NCBI RefSeq assembly: GCF_040549485.1
Contig: NZ_JBEPTK010000001.1
Coordinates: 434,001 to 498,000, forward strand
Length of the DNA stretch: 64,000 bases
Reading direction: 5' to 3'
From: Constrictibacter sp. MBR-5
GTDB taxonomy: Bacteria > Pseudomonadota > Alphaproteobacteria > JAJUGE01
Shown here: positions 15,688 through 25,431 of the stretch, one piece after another
Layout of the letters: every line of letters starts with the position of its first letter
How positions within the stretch are numbered: the first letter of the stretch is position 1
Translations under genes and position numbers: made by a program
The notes under the pieces: generated by a model
Seen by the model: only the letters and a program-made list of their open reading frames with translations
Databases searched by the model: none
What the model was told of the DNA's origin: nothing

Positions 15688-16734
15688 ATGGCAAGAATCG
15701 CGATCAACGGCCTGGGCCGCATGGGAAAGCTGCTCGTGCGCGCCCTGTTCGACGGCGGCCACGGCGGCGACGTCGTGCTGCTGAACGACGCTGCCGGCGA
15801 TCCCGCGGTGCATGCGCACCTGCTGGAGTTCGACACCGTCCACGGGCGATGGGACCGACGGATCGGCCACGACGAAGAGGCAGTGACGATCGGCGACCGC
15901 CGGGTCCGCCTGACGACGCAGAAGCGCATCGAAGACCTGCCGCTCGCGGCGCTGGGCGTCGACCTGGTCGTCGACTGCACCGGCGTCTTCAAGACGCCGG
16001 CGAAGCTGCAGCCCTACTACGATGCGGGCGTGGCCAAGGTGGTCGTCTCGGCACCGGTCAAGGAGGCGCCGGCGCTGAACCTGGTCTACGGCGTCAACCA
16101 CCACCTCTACGACCCGGCCGAACACCATCTGGTCACCGCGGCGAGCTGCACGACGAACTGCCTCGCACCCGTGGTGAAGGTGCTGCACGAGGCGATTGGC
16201 ATCACCCATGGGTCGATCACGACGCTGCACAACGTCACGAACAGCCAGGTGATCGTCGACCGGCCGCACAAGGACCTGCGCCGTGCCCGCTCGGCGCTGA
16301 ACGCGCTGATCCCGACGACGACCGGATCGGCGACGGCGATCACGCTGATCTATCCGGAACTGAAGGGACGGCTGAACGGCCATGCGGTGCGCGTGCCTCT
16401 GCTCAACGCCTCGCTGACCGACTGCGTCTTCGAGATGAAGCGGCCGACCTCGGTGGAAGAGGTCAACGGCCTGTTCGAGGCGGCCGCCGGCGGCCCGCTC
16501 GCCGGCATCCTGGGATACGAGACGCGGCCGCTGGTCTCCACCGACTATCGCGGCGACCCGCGCTCGGCGATCGTCGACGCCGCCAGCACGATGGTGGTGA
16601 ACGGGACCCAGGTGAAGGTCTACGCCTGGTACGACAACGAGTGGGGCTATGCCTGCCGGCTGGGCGACGTGGCGATGCTTGTCGCAAAGGCCCTCGCGGC
16701 GAATGGAGTTCCGTCGAGGGGGATGGTGTCGTGA
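15688..16734 (+). CDS. Glyceraldehyde-3-phosphate dehydrogenase of the ars operon
   Basis: The 348-residue enzyme has the GAPDH NAD-binding start ([17 protein letters not shown]), the active-site [13 protein letters not shown] with Cys154, the catalytic His181 ([10 protein letters not shown]), and the phosphate-binding [18 protein letters not shown] and [11 protein letters not shown]. In ars operons this type of GAPDH uses arsenate in place of phosphate, forming 1-arseno-3-phosphoglycerate, which ArsJ exports. Its last bases overlap the arsJ start (GTGA), so the two are coupled. The housekeeping gap gene is expected elsewhere. Confidence 0.92.
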   Translation: MARIAINGLGRMGKLLVRALFDGGHGGDVVLLNDAAGDPAVHAHLLEFDTVHGRWDRRIGHDEEAVTIGDRRVRLTTQKRIEDLPLAALGVDLVVDCTGVFKTPAKLQPYYDAGVAKVVVSAPVKEAPALNLVYGVNHHLYDPAEHHLVTAASCTTNCLAPVVKVLHEAIGITHGSITTLHNVTNSQVIVDRPHKDLRRARSALNALIPTTTGSATAITLIYPELKGRLNGHAVRVPLLNASLTDCVFEMKRPTSVEEVNGLFEAAAGGPLAGILGYETRPLVSTDYRGDPRSAIVDAASTMVVNGTQVKVYAWYDNEWGYACRLGDVAMLVAKALAANGVPSRGMVS

Positions 16735-18017
16735 CCGCGGCATCCGACCTCGCGCGGCGCAACGCGCTCGGCGCCTATGCCGCAGTCACGGCCGCCTACT
16801 GGGCCTTCATGCTCACCGACGGCGCGCTGCGCATGCTGGTGCTGCTGCACTTCCACACGCTGGGCTTCTCGCCCGTCCAGCTCGCCTATCTGTTCCTGCT
16901 CTACGAGTTCATGGGCATCGTGACCAACCTGTCGGCGGGCTGGATCGCCGCCCGGTTCGGCCTCACCTCGACGCTCTATGCCGGCCTGCTTCTGCAGATC
17001 GTGGCACTGGCCGCCCTCACGCAGCTCGATCCGGCCTGGACCATGGCCGTGTCCGTCGCCTTCGTCATGCTAGTCCAGGGGGCATCCGGCGTGGCGAAGG
17101 ACCTCGCCAAGATGAGCGCCAAGAGTGCGGTGAAGGTGCTCGCCCCGGCCGAGGACCAGGGTGCGCTGTTCCGCTGGGTGGCGGCGCTGACCGGGTCCAA
17201 GAACGCAGTGAAGGGGCTCGGCTTCCTGCTCGGCGCGGCGCTGCTGGCGACGATCGGCTTCCAGGGTGCCATGGTCGGCATGGCCGCCGTACTGGCCGCC
17301 ATCCTGGCCGCGGTCGTGCTGCTGATGCCGGCGGGCCTGCCGCGCGGCAAGAAGAAGGTGAAGTTCGCCGAGGTCTTCTCGAAGAACCGCAACGTCAACC
17401 GCCTCTCGGCCGCGCGCATGTTCCTGTTCGGCGCGCGCGACGTGTGGTTCGTCGTCGGCATTCCGATCTATTTCTACGGCGTCCTGTCCGACGGCACGCC
17501 CGAGGGCAACCGCGCCGCCTTCTTCCTGATCGGCAGCTTCATGGCGGTCTGGATCATCGGCTACGGCATCGTCCAGGCCTTCGCGCCGCGGCTGCTGCGG
17601 GCACGCGACAAGGGGCTGGCGCAGACGGTCGGCATGGCGCGCCTCTGGGTGGGCATCCTCACCCTCGTCCCGGCGGCGCTCGCCGCGGCCGCCTTCTTCG
17701 CGGGCGGTGCGGTCGAGACATGGCTGACGGCGCTGCTGGTGATCGGACTGCTGCTCTTCGGCGCGGTGTTCGCGCTCAACTCCGCGCTGCACTCATACCT
17801 GATCCTCGCTTTCAGCGAGGGCGACCGGGTGACGATGGACGTCGGATTCTACTACATGTCGAATGCGGCCGGCCGATTGCTCGGCACCCTCCTCTCGGGG
17901 CTGAGCTTCCAGGCGGGCGGCCTGCCGCTCTGCCTCGCGACGGCAGCGGCGATGGCGGCGGCGAGTTGGCTGTGCGCCGGGCGACTCGCCAAGCAGCGCG
18001 GCCTCTCGGCCGCCTGA
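16731..18017 (+). CDS. arsJ: ArsJ, organoarsenical (1-arseno-3-phosphoglycerate) efflux MFS permease
   Basis: GTG 16731, overlapping the GAPDH stop, gives 428 residues with about 11-12 membrane helices. Typical ArsJ segments are [24 protein letters not shown] cut here as [51 protein letters not shown] and the late [20 protein letters not shown]. ArsJ removes the unstable arsenate ester made by the neighbouring GAPDH, giving arsenate resistance without reduction. The gene pair is the diagnostic context. It is the last gene of the second ars operon. Confidence 0.93.
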   Translation: MTAASDLARRNALGAYAAVTAAYWAFMLTDGALRMLVLLHFHTLGFSPVQLAYLFLLYEFMGIVTNLSAGWIAARFGLTSTLYAGLLLQIVALAALTQLDPAWTMAVSVAFVMLVQGASGVAKDLAKMSAKSAVKVLAPAEDQGALFRWVAALTGSKNAVKGLGFLLGAALLATIGFQGAMVGMAAVLAAILAAVVLLMPAGLPRGKKKVKFAEVFSKNRNVNRLSAARMFLFGARDVWFVVGIPIYFYGVLSDGTPEGNRAAFFLIGSFMAVWIIGYGIVQAFAPRLLRARDKGLAQTVGMARLWVGILTLVPAALAAAAFFAGGAVETWLTALLVIGLLLFGAVFALNSALHSYLILAFSEGDRVTMDVGFYYMSNAAGRLLGTLLSGLSFQAGGLPLCLATAAAMAAASWLCAGRLAKQRGLSAA

Positions 18018-18133
18018 TGGCGTCGCGGCTGGCACGGAAGCTGCTTCGGGTGCGACCGCCAGGTCCGGACAGCGACCTGCGGTGACTGCATGGCCCCCCG
18101 CGGGGAGCGCATGAACACAGCCCTCCAGTCATG

Positions 18134-18162
18134 TTGCATCGCACAAATCACTGCTCCATATT
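18134..18162 (+). promoter_or_regulatory. Candidate sigma-70 promoter before the small-protein pair
   Basis: TTGCAT (18134-18139) and CATATT (18157-18162) are 17 bases apart, in a locally AT-richer stretch about 80 bases before the gene at 18241. The match to TTGACA/TATAAT is moderate. It suggests the small genes are not simply the tail of the ars operon. Confidence 0.35.
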
Positions 18163-18240
18163 GCTCCTGCGAGGCGAACGAAGACCTCGCCCAGGACGAC
18201 AAGAAACGACGCGAGGGAACGCCAACACAAGGAGATTGTG

Positions 18241-18498
18241 ATGCGTTCCGAAATCTACCCGACCCAAGGCCGCCCGGCCGCAACGGCCTTCGCACCCGCG
18301 AATAACCACAGCCCGCTCGACACCAGCGTGGTCCTGACCTCGGCCCGTGGCTGTATGTCGGACGAGGCCTATCACGGCGTCGTTCTGTCCGCCGCACTGC
18401 GGTCCGGCATGACCTACCTGCGCACCCATGCCCCCGCCCTCGCCCAGCGGCTGGTACAGCCGGCCGGCCGCCCCGGTGTCTATGGAGGCACGCGATGA
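18241..18498 (+). CDS. Small hypothetical protein (85 aa)
   Basis: ATG 18241 follows AAGGAG by six bases, a strong site that decides the start over the GTG one codon earlier. The product has a polar, disordered-looking N-terminus (to about residue 35) and an amphipathic C-terminal half (MSDEAYHGVVLSAALRSGMT, then YLRTHAPALAQRL). No signal peptide or membrane helix is seen. Its stop overlaps the start of the next gene (ATGA), so both are made together. I do not recognise the family. Confidence 0.6.
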   Translation: MRSEIYPTQGRPAATAFAPANNHSPLDTSVVLTSARGCMSDEAYHGVVLSAALRSGMTYLRTHAPALAQRLVQPAGRPGVYGGTR

Positions 18499-18704
18499 GC
18501 CAGGAAAAGTTCGCGTATCGGCATATCTCCTCCATGGAGATGACGCACTACCTGAACGAGGCACGGCGTGAGCGGGCCGAAGTGATGGCGCAGCTGACCG
18601 CCCGGGCCGGGAGCTGGATCCGCGGCCTGTTCAGCGGCACGACGCGCGGCCAGTCCGCAGGCCGGAACGTCGACGTCGGTCGTATGGCGGCGCGCGGCCG
18701 CTGA
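18495..18704 (+). CDS. Small basic hypothetical protein (69 aa)
   Basis: The start overlaps the stop of the preceding gene by four bases. The 69-residue product contains a helix rich in Arg/Glu/Ala (MTHYLNEARRERAEVMAQLT) followed by an amphipathic, weakly hydrophobic piece (RAGSWIRGLFSG) and a basic tail. This resembles small DUF1127-like alphaproteobacterial proteins in size and style, but I do not see the defining residues, so the family is left open. The pair looks like a two-gene operon behind the ars block. Confidence 0.55.
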   Translation: MSQEKFAYRHISSMEMTHYLNEARRERAEVMAQLTARAGSWIRGLFSGTTRGQSAGRNVDVGRMAARGR

Positions 18705-18959
18705 CATATGCATCGTTTCCGTAACGACCGCAGCCGCACGGGCCGATCCCGCCGGGATCGATTCCCCTGCATCGACCACGGCGGAGCCGCCGGCGCCGCG
18801 AACCGACCGCACTGACGGCCGGAGCGCCGACGGCTCCCCCACCACAGAAACTTCTAGGACGCGAAGCGCCCGCCGCCGCCCGCCATTGCGCTCGGCATGC
18901 CGCCGCCCGATCCTGCGACCCACCGGCAACGGCCGGTACACGGACGGGAGGAACGCGGC

Positions 18960-19343
18960 ATGGCCCAGGACGCCGCCGTCGCAGCAGCGACGGCCGTACT
19001 CGACGCCTTCATGGATGCGCTCAATCGCGGCGACGAAGCCGGGGTCAACGAGGCCTTCAACTTCCCGCACGTCCGCATCGCCAGCGGCCGCGTCGCGATC
19101 TTCGAGAAGCGCGGCGACTACGGCCTGGACATCTTCCGGGCGCGCGCCGGCGACGGCTGGCACCATTCCGCCTGGGACGAGCGCAGCGTCATCCAGTCCG
19201 GCCCCGATAAGGTGCATTTCGCCGTCGTCTTCAGCCGCTACACGGCCGACGGCCGACGGCTCGGCAGCTTCCCTTCGGTTTGGATCGTGACCTGCGTCGA
19301 CGGCCACTGGGGCGTCCAGGCCCGGTCGAGCTTCGCGCGGTAG
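18960..19343 (+). CDS. NTF2-like/SnoaL-type protein
   Basis: Start ATG 18960 has GGGAGG seven bases upstream, giving 127 residues. The alpha+beta cone fold is suggested by AVLDAFMDALNRGDEAGVNEAF, FNFPHVRIASGRVAIF, VHFAVVFSRYTADGR and the final WIVTCVDGHWGVQARSSF. NTF2-like proteins are small cytoplasmic enzymes or binding proteins with varied functions; nothing in the context specifies one. It is convergent with the histidine kinase at 19383. Confidence 0.7.
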   Translation: MAQDAAVAAATAVLDAFMDALNRGDEAGVNEAFNFPHVRIASGRVAIFEKRGDYGLDIFRARAGDGWHHSAWDERSVIQSGPDKVHFAVVFSRYTADGRRLGSFPSVWIVTCVDGHWGVQARSSFAR

Positions 19344-19382
19344 CGAGGCAACCGGTCTCAACCGCCTGGTGTTGCCGCGGCA

Positions 19383-21440
19383 TCAGGCAGCCGAAGCCTC
19401 GACGTCGGAACCGGCAGCGTACGGCCGCGGCGCTCGCCGCGCCAACCGATCTGGGGGCAGGGTCACGATGACGGACGTACCGTGGCCGATCCGGCTCCTC
19501 ACCTCGATGGTTCCGCCATGCTGTTCGACGAGGCGCTTCGTCAGGGAGAGCCCGAGGCCGGTGCCCTCCTGTTGCACTCGCGCGAGCCGGCTGTCCGCCT
19601 GCCAGAACGGCTCGAAGAGATGCGCCTGGTCGGCCTCCGAGATTCCGACGCCCGTATCGTCAACCCGAATCTCGATCTCGCCCGCCGCAGTCACCGACGC
19701 ACCGATCCGAACGGTGCCGTGGTCGGGCGTGAACTTGATCGCGTTGGTCGCCAGATTGAGCAGGACCTGGAGCGTGCGGCGGCGGTCGATGTACGCCGTG
19801 AGCGCCTCGTCGCCAAAGACGACGCGGAAGTCGATCCGTTTTGCGTCCGCGCGCGGCCGGAGCATCGTCTGACATTCCTCGATCAGTTGGTCGAGGAGAA
19901 CCTCTTCGTCGGACAGGACCATCCGGTCGGCCTCGAGCGAGGAGAAGTCCAGTATGTCGTTGATGAGCTGCAGCAGGTGCTGCCCACTGTTCGCAATGTC
20001 GTCCACATATTCGCGATAGCTGTCGTGGCCGAGCGGGCCGAACATCTCGCTCCGCATGATGTCGGCGAAGCCGATCACCGCGTTCAGCGGCGTCCTCAAC
20101 TCGTGGCTCATGACCGCCAGGAAGTCGCGTTTCGCGGCGTCGGCCGCCGTCGCCGTCGCGAGCGCCTGCTGCAACTGGCGTTCGCCCTCCTTTATCGGCG
20201 TTATATCGATCGATACGCCGTCCCAGACGGTACTGCCGTCGGGATGCCGCTCGGGGACGGCCTTTCCCTGCATCCAGATCGTACGGCCATCCCGCTCGAC
20301 GCGATAAACGCATGACCAGGGCACCAGCTTCTCACGCGACTCCGCGATGGAAGCGCGCATGAGGGCCCTGTCCGCCGGATGGACATGACGAAGCCGCGCC
20401 ATTGCGTCGGCATAGACCTCGTCCGCAGTGACGCCGTAGATGTCGAACACGCTTTCGCTGATGAAAGTGAAGCTCTGCGTGCCATCGGCGTCGATCTTCA
20501 ACTGGAACACCACCCCCGGCACGTGCGCCGCGATCCGCCTCAGGACCTCGTTTCGCTCACGCGTGGCGCGCTCCCGAAGATATCTATCGGTGACGTCGCT
20601 GGTGGTCCCCCGGTAGCCCGCGAAGGCGCCGGTCGGGTCGCTCACCGGCTTGCCGCTGCCGCTCCAGTACAGTTCGCGGCCGTCCCTGAATCGCACCCGG
20701 TAGGTGAGGTCATGATATGGCTTCCGCGCCGCGACCTTCTCCTCGAGCAATTCCGTGCCGTCCACGACGAGTCCGATCCGATCGAGCTCCTGAGGCAGAA
20801 GACCGATCATCTCCGATTCGGGGATGCCGGTGATCTTCTCGAATCGCGGCGATACATAGGTGTAGCGGCCAGCGGCATCGCGCTCCCACAGCCAGCCGGT
20901 GCTGGTCTCCGCGATGTCGCGCAGCCTCTGCTCGCGTTCCATCACCCGCTTGGTCTCGGCCGCGGTGATCCTGTTCAGCGCGTGCAGAAAATCCATCCCG
21001 GTCGCGAGGCCGAGATAGGCACCGCGGCGCGTAACCACGAACGCTTCGGGCACCTGATCGCCGGTATTGGTGAAGCTCGCTTCGAGAACAAGAGGCAGCG
21101 GCAAGTCGGCATCGACCATGGGCGGTGCCGGATCCATGAGTCGGGTCACCGGCTTGCGATCGAACAATTCCTCCATGAACGGCTTGGCCATCCTCGTCAG
21201 AAACTGCGTGCGGTTGACGAGACCGACCGGCGTGCCTCCGTCGGTGACGGCCAATGCCGGCCATTCCGGACGTTCCTTCAGAAGTTCCCGCACCGCGGCG
21301 CAACTCTCGGCCGCCGGAACCGAGGGCACGCTTCGGATGATCGAAGTCGCCGTCGTGCCTGGTCCCACACTGGAGAGATCGCGGCCGGAGGGGGTCCCGC
21401 CGGCCGGAAGAGAAGGAACGATGGTCACGCTACCTCGCAC
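19383..21440 (-). CDS. Cytoplasmic sensor histidine kinase with CBS-like and two PAS domains
   Basis: The 685-residue protein has no membrane helix. In order it shows a CBS-pair-like region (about 35-155; VTDGGTPVGLVNRTQF and VVTRRGAYLGLATGMDF), PAS1 (about 175-290, with RYTYVSPRFEKITGIPESEM), PAS2 (about 300-420), a HisKA dimerisation domain with phospho-accepting His446 (MSHELRTPLNAVIGF), and HATPase_c boxes (LLNLATNAIKFTP, DDTGVGI, GTGLGLSLTKRLVEQHGG). No response regulator is adjacent. It is divergent from a chemoreceptor gene with 249 bases between them. CBS plus PAS input suggests nucleotide or redox sensing, but the signal is unknown. Confidence 0.88.
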   Translation of the reverse strand: MRGSVTIVPSLPAGGTPSGRDLSSVGPGTTATSIIRSVPSVPAAESCAAVRELLKERPEWPALAVTDGGTPVGLVNRTQFLTRMAKPFMEELFDRKPVTRLMDPAPPMVDADLPLPLVLEASFTNTGDQVPEAFVVTRRGAYLGLATGMDFLHALNRITAAETKRVMEREQRLRDIAETSTGWLWERDAAGRYTYVSPRFEKITGIPESEMIGLLPQELDRIGLVVDGTELLEEKVAARKPYHDLTYRVRFRDGRELYWSGSGKPVSDPTGAFAGYRGTTSDVTDRYLRERATRERNEVLRRIAAHVPGVVFQLKIDADGTQSFTFISESVFDIYGVTADEVYADAMARLRHVHPADRALMRASIAESREKLVPWSCVYRVERDGRTIWMQGKAVPERHPDGSTVWDGVSIDITPIKEGERQLQQALATATAADAAKRDFLAVMSHELRTPLNAVIGFADIMRSEMFGPLGHDSYREYVDDIANSGQHLLQLINDILDFSSLEADRMVLSDEEVLLDQLIEECQTMLRPRADAKRIDFRVVFGDEALTAYIDRRRTLQVLLNLATNAIKFTPDHGTVRIGASVTAAGEIEIRVDDTGVGISEADQAHLFEPFWQADSRLARVQQEGTGLGLSLTKRLVEQHGGTIEVRSRIGHGTSVIVTLPPDRLARRAPRPYAAGSDVEASAA

Positions 21441-21689
21441 ACGATAGGAATTCTGCCGCCTCGCGCCGGTCGGAAGATGACCGAGGCTGCCCTAACGATT
21501 AGTCAACAATCGCAGGATGGGCGGCAGCGCCGGGACCCACCACTACAAATTCTCAGCGGGCCCCCGATGATCAATCGATCAACAGACAAAGTATTGCAGT
21601 TTGATTACGGAATGTCTTTTTCACGCTAACGCGCTCTTCAGAAAATACTGGCATAGCAGCGGCAAGTTCTCGTTGGTCCAGGTGTAACA

Positions 21690-23516
21690 ATGTTGTCGCG
21701 CATTTTTCGTCGCCGGATCGAGGTCAAGCTCGGAGCCGCGCTGGCGCTCGCCCTGGGCCTCGGCCTGCTTGCGCTCGGCTCGACCGCGCTGGGCACGCTC
21801 GACCGGCTCGTTGCAGACTATCGGGTACGCGTGGGCATGTCCGACGCCTTGAACGAAGAGCTCCGCACCGCGATAACCGAGCTGCAGTCCCAGTATCTCG
21901 ACATCCCCCGGATGCTCGACAGCGATGCGGTCTCCGCCGTGGCCGGTTGGGCGAGAGCCCGACCCGGAATGCAGGAGCGCCTGCACGAAGGGCGCGACGC
22001 CCTGGTCGCACGCTACCCCGGACGATCCCAGCGACGGGACGTGCAGAAGCAGGGACAAGTGCTGATCGAGGAACATCCGGACGGCGTGAGCGTCTCGTTC
22101 GGGGTCTTCACCAACGGCGCCTTCGCCGAAGCCGTGCGGGAACTGCGTATCACGACCAGCGACCCCGCCCCGATCGCCGCGGAGGCGCGAACCGTCATGG
22201 CCGAAGCAGGCGACGCCGGAGCGCTGGAACGACGTCGGCAGATGCTGTTCTCTCGTTTGGCCGACGCCGCATTGGAGGCGGAGGCGGCGCGAAATGCCCT
22301 TGTCGGCCGCGTCGACGAGATCAACCGCAAAGACGGCCAGATCATCGGCCACACCGAGGAAGCCCGGCGCCGCATGCTTCTGCTCTCGGTCGCCGTGCTC
22401 GCCGCAACGCTTCTGGCCCTGCTGCTCGTGGCCCGGTTCATCGTCATTCGGCCTTTGCGGAGCGCGACGGGCCTTTTGAGAGCGGTGATCGACGGTGCCG
22501 AAATCGAAGTGGGCCAGCCGTCGCGCCTCGACGAGATCGGCGACCTGGGCCGCGGCGTCGTCCGCCTGCAGCAGACGCTGGCCGACAACCGCCGGCTGAC
22601 GCAGCAGCAGTCGGAGGAGCAGGCCGCGCGCGACGCCGAGCGCGCGGAACGTGAGCGCCGGGCACGGGCGTTCGAGGCGGCGACGCTGTCCTTCAGCGAG
22701 GTCCTGCGCGATCTGACGCACGGTCTCACCGCTTGTTCGCAGGACATGCAGCGGACGGCACGTGCCATGGCGCACACGGCCGTGGAGACGAAGACGCGGG
22801 CCGCGTCGGTACGTCGCGCCGCGGACGATGCGGCCGCCAGCAGCCAGGCGGTAGCGGCCGCCTCCGAGCAGCTGGCCGCCAGCACGCAGGAAATCGACCG
22901 GCAGCTGGTGCTGTCGGGGCGCGTCGCCGATGCCGCTGCAACCGATGCGGGGCGCACCAGCGACAGTTTCGGGACGCTCACGCGGGCGGCGGCACGGATC
23001 GATTCCATCCGCGGACGCATCGCCGGCGTCGCCTCGCAGACGACCCTGCTGGCATTGAACGCCTCTATCGAGTCCGCGCGCGCCGGAGAGGCCGGCCGCG
23101 GCTTCGCCGTCGTCGCGAGCGAAATCCGAACGCTGGCGCAGCAGACGGAGCGCGCGACGGGCGAGATCAGTGACGACGTGCAGTCGATGCAGGCGGCGAT
23201 GACGGCCGCGCGGGCTGCCGTCGGCGCGATCGGCGGCACCGTCGACGAGATGCGCCAGATCGAGCGCACCATCGCGGCGGCCGTCGAAGGCCAGGGCGCC
23301 GCCGTCGCCGAGATCGCGCACAGCATACAGGCGGCGGCGGCCGGGACGAGCGCCGTATCGCTGCACATCGCCGGCGTGGAATCGGACGCGGAGACCACGG
23401 AACGCGCCGCGGAGCAGGCGGTGACCGCCGCCGAGGTGCTGGCACGCCGAATCGGGGAGCTTCAGGCCGCGGTGCGGTCCTATCTGGAAGCCGGCAGGGC
23501 GGAGTTCGCCGCCTGA
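21690..23516 (+). CDS. Methyl-accepting chemotaxis protein
   Basis: The 608-residue receptor has a short basic N-terminus, TM1 at about 13-35, a periplasmic helical sensor region to about 225, TM2 at about 228-248, a HAMP linker, and a long signalling domain. The hairpin tip reads [38 protein letters not shown], seen as [20 protein letters not shown], a close variant of the usual [17 protein letters not shown] tip. It should control a CheA kinase encoded elsewhere. The ligand is unknown. A second receptor is at 25432-27141. Confidence 0.9.
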   Translation: MLSRIFRRRIEVKLGAALALALGLGLLALGSTALGTLDRLVADYRVRVGMSDALNEELRTAITELQSQYLDIPRMLDSDAVSAVAGWARARPGMQERLHEGRDALVARYPGRSQRRDVQKQGQVLIEEHPDGVSVSFGVFTNGAFAEAVRELRITTSDPAPIAAEARTVMAEAGDAGALERRRQMLFSRLADAALEAEAARNALVGRVDEINRKDGQIIGHTEEARRRMLLLSVAVLAATLLALLLVARFIVIRPLRSATGLLRAVIDGAEIEVGQPSRLDEIGDLGRGVVRLQQTLADNRRLTQQQSEEQAARDAERAERERRARAFEAATLSFSEVLRDLTHGLTACSQDMQRTARAMAHTAVETKTRAASVRRAADDAAASSQAVAAASEQLAASTQEIDRQLVLSGRVADAAATDAGRTSDSFGTLTRAAARIDSIRGRIAGVASQTTLLALNASIESARAGEAGRGFAVVASEIRTLAQQTERATGEISDDVQSMQAAMTAARAAVGAIGGTVDEMRQIERTIAAAVEGQGAAVAEIAHSIQAAAAGTSAVSLHIAGVESDAETTERAAEQAVTAAEVLARRIGELQAAVRSYLEAGRAEFAA

Positions 23517-23656
23517 TCCGCGACGGTCTCGACGCCATGCGAGTCGATGGGGCTAAGTGCGTCGATCGGACGGTCGACGCGGCGGCTCCGTACGATGGGA
23601 ACGCAAGCGTCGGCGCGGACGTCCTTCACGCATGACGACGTCACGGGAACCACCGC

Positions 23657-24034
23657 ATGGACGAATTTCTCGCGCCGCTGCTGCACTGGATCATCCGTAC
23701 CCTTGAATGGGGCGGGATCGCCGTCATCGTGATCGGCACCGCGAGCGCCAGCATCGCCTATCTCGGCCGCCAGATGCGTGGCGGAGACGGCGATGAGAAC
23801 TACCGGACTTTCCGCACCGGCCTCAGCCGGGCAATCCTGCTCGGCCTCGAGTTCCTGGTGGCCGCGGACATCATCAACACCGTGGCCATCGAACCGACGC
23901 TCGACAGCGTCGCCGTCCTGGGCGGCATCGTTCTGATCCGTACCTTCCTCAGCATGTCGCTGGAGGTCGAGATCGACGGGCGCTGGCCGTGGCAGCGCTG
24001 GCGCGAGCCGCAGAGCGGCGCGGACAAACGGTAG
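23657..24034 (+). CDS. DUF1622 family membrane protein
   Basis: The 125-residue protein has three hydrophobic helices (about 14-36, 55-75 and 85-100). It closely fits DUF1622: GLEFLVAADIINTVAIEPTL, then VLGGIVLIRTFLSMSLEVEI and the ending DGRWPWQRW. The family is found in inner membranes of many bacteria, with no known function. It is followed by two other envelope-type genes in the same direction. Confidence 0.85.
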   Translation: MDEFLAPLLHWIIRTLEWGGIAVIVIGTASASIAYLGRQMRGGDGDENYRTFRTGLSRAILLGLEFLVAADIINTVAIEPTLDSVAVLGGIVLIRTFLSMSLEVEIDGRWPWQRWREPQSGADKR

Positions 24035-24124
24035 CGCGACCACCGTCGCGACAAATCGCTGCCCACGCGGGGATCACAGGGGCGGCTGCCGGGAACATTC
24101 GGCCGTCTCGGCGGTTGTCCCGCC

Positions 24125-24595
24125 ATGATGACCCATCGCGACTTCATCCCCGATACCACCGAGCGCGTGGTGGCGCGCACCGCCGGGCACGTGAACCGGC
24201 GCATCGCGCAGCAGATGGAGGCTTCGGTCGCGCGATGCGCGGACCGGCCGGATCGCATCGCGCGGCGGCTCGCCGAACTCGACCGTGAATGGGACGTGGA
24301 GCGCGCGCTGGAGGCGAACGCCGCCAGCCTCGCGCTCTGCGGCGTCCTGCTGGGCGTGACGGCCGACCGCCGTTTCCTCGCCCTTCCCGCCCTGGTGACG
24401 GCCTTCCTCCTGCAGCACGCGGTGCAGGGCTGGTGCCCGCCGCTGCCGGTGCTCCGGCGCCTTGGCATCCGGACGGCGACCGAGATCGCCCGCGAACGAT
24501 ACGCCCTGAAATATCTGCGGGGCGACTTCGGCGAGCCGCCCGCCGGCGGGACGGCGCCGGAGCGGGCGCGCCGGGCGCTCGCCGCCGCCCACTGA
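24125..24595 (+). CDS. DUF2892/YgaP-like membrane protein
   Basis: The 156-residue product has a hydrophilic helical N-terminus (to about 75), then a hydrophobic pair (NAASLALCGVLLGVTADRRF and LPALVTAFLLQHAVQGWCPP) and VLRRLGIRTATEIARERYALK. The GW-x-PPLPVLRRLGIRT stretch is characteristic of DUF2892/YgaP-type transmembrane units, which elsewhere accompany rhodanese domains; none is fused here. Two adjacent ATG codons (24125 and 24128) leave the exact start open, and no good ribosome binding site is visible. Confidence 0.65.
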   Translation: MMTHRDFIPDTTERVVARTAGHVNRRIAQQMEASVARCADRPDRIARRLAELDREWDVERALEANAASLALCGVLLGVTADRRFLALPALVTAFLLQHAVQGWCPPLPVLRRLGIRTATEIARERYALKYLRGDFGEPPAGGTAPERARRALAAAH

Positions 24596-24608
24596 GGAGA
24601 AAGAGACC

Positions 24609-25376
24609 ATGCCCAGGCGCCAGACGATTTCCGCCGCAGCCGTCGTCCTGATCGCAGCGGGCTGCACGGGGGCCGGCGAGAGCGGGCCGACGGCGCGGGC
24701 ACCGGGGGCGCCGGAAAGCACCAAGACCAGCCTGCTCGAGGCGGGCGCCACAGCACTGCAGCGCGACGCGCCCACCGACGCACTCGACGTCTATCTGGTC
24801 GGCTTCCATCCCATGAAGGCGGAGCCTGCCCACCAGATGGAGGCGCACCATTTCTGCCGGCAGGTGAACGAAGACTTCATGCAGTGCGCGCTCTACGACG
24901 GCAACACCGCGGACGCGAACCTGACCGGCATCGAATACATTGTATCCGAGCGCCTGTTCGAGGAACTGCCGGCGGAAGAGAAGCCGTACTGGCACCCGCA
25001 CAACGGCGAGATCCTGTCGGGGCAGCTGGTGGCGCCGGGCCTGCCCACCGCCGCCGAACACGAACTGATGCGCGGCAAGATCAACAGCTACGGCAAGACC
25101 TGGCACACCTGGGACACCGGCCGCAGCGCAGAAGCGGCATCGCTGCCGCTGGGCGAGCCGAAGCTCGCCTGGTCCTTCAGCCGCTTCGGCGAGGCACGCG
25201 AAGGTCTGGTGGAGGCACGCGACCGGCGCATGGGGATCGATACGGAGGAGCGGCGCGCCGCCCGCCAGGATCTCGTGCCCCTCGCCCGCCCGCAGTCGGG
25301 CGTGGACGCCCTGAAGGGCCGCTTCGGCGGCGACACCCGGCCGATACCGGGCGTGGTCGCGAAGGACGGTGGCTGA
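24609..25376 (+). CDS. DUF1264 (oil-body-associated-type) exported protein
   Basis: AGGAGAAAGAG precedes the ATG at 24609. The 255-residue protein has an export signal ending in a possible lipobox (LIAAGC, weak at the -3 position), then a DUF1264 domain: YLVGFHPMKAEPAHQMEAHH, FCRQVNEDFMQCALYDGN, YIVSERLFEELPAEEKPYWH and GKTWHTWDTGR. The His-rich MEAHHFC and WHPHN segments are conserved family features. The family was named from plant seed proteins; its bacterial role is unknown. The gene is 13 bases behind the DUF2892-like gene and probably co-transcribed. Confidence 0.85.
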   Translation: MPRRQTISAAAVVLIAAGCTGAGESGPTARAPGAPESTKTSLLEAGATALQRDAPTDALDVYLVGFHPMKAEPAHQMEAHHFCRQVNEDFMQCALYDGNTADANLTGIEYIVSERLFEELPAEEKPYWHPHNGEILSGQLVAPGLPTAAEHELMRGKINSYGKTWHTWDTGRSAEAASLPLGEPKLAWSFSRFGEAREGLVEARDRRMGIDTEERRAARQDLVPLARPQSGVDALKGRFGGDTRPIPGVVAKDGG

Positions 25377-25431
25377 TCCGACAGACCGACGCGCGCGCCT
25401 GCGGCGCCGAGGCGCCCGGGTGCGGTCGGCG

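Noticed and set aside
12312-18017. Arsenic block as a recently acquired mobile island
   Set aside because: No transposase, integrase, tRNA border, direct-repeat ends or obvious composition change is visible; it may still be horizontally acquired, but the sequence does not show it.
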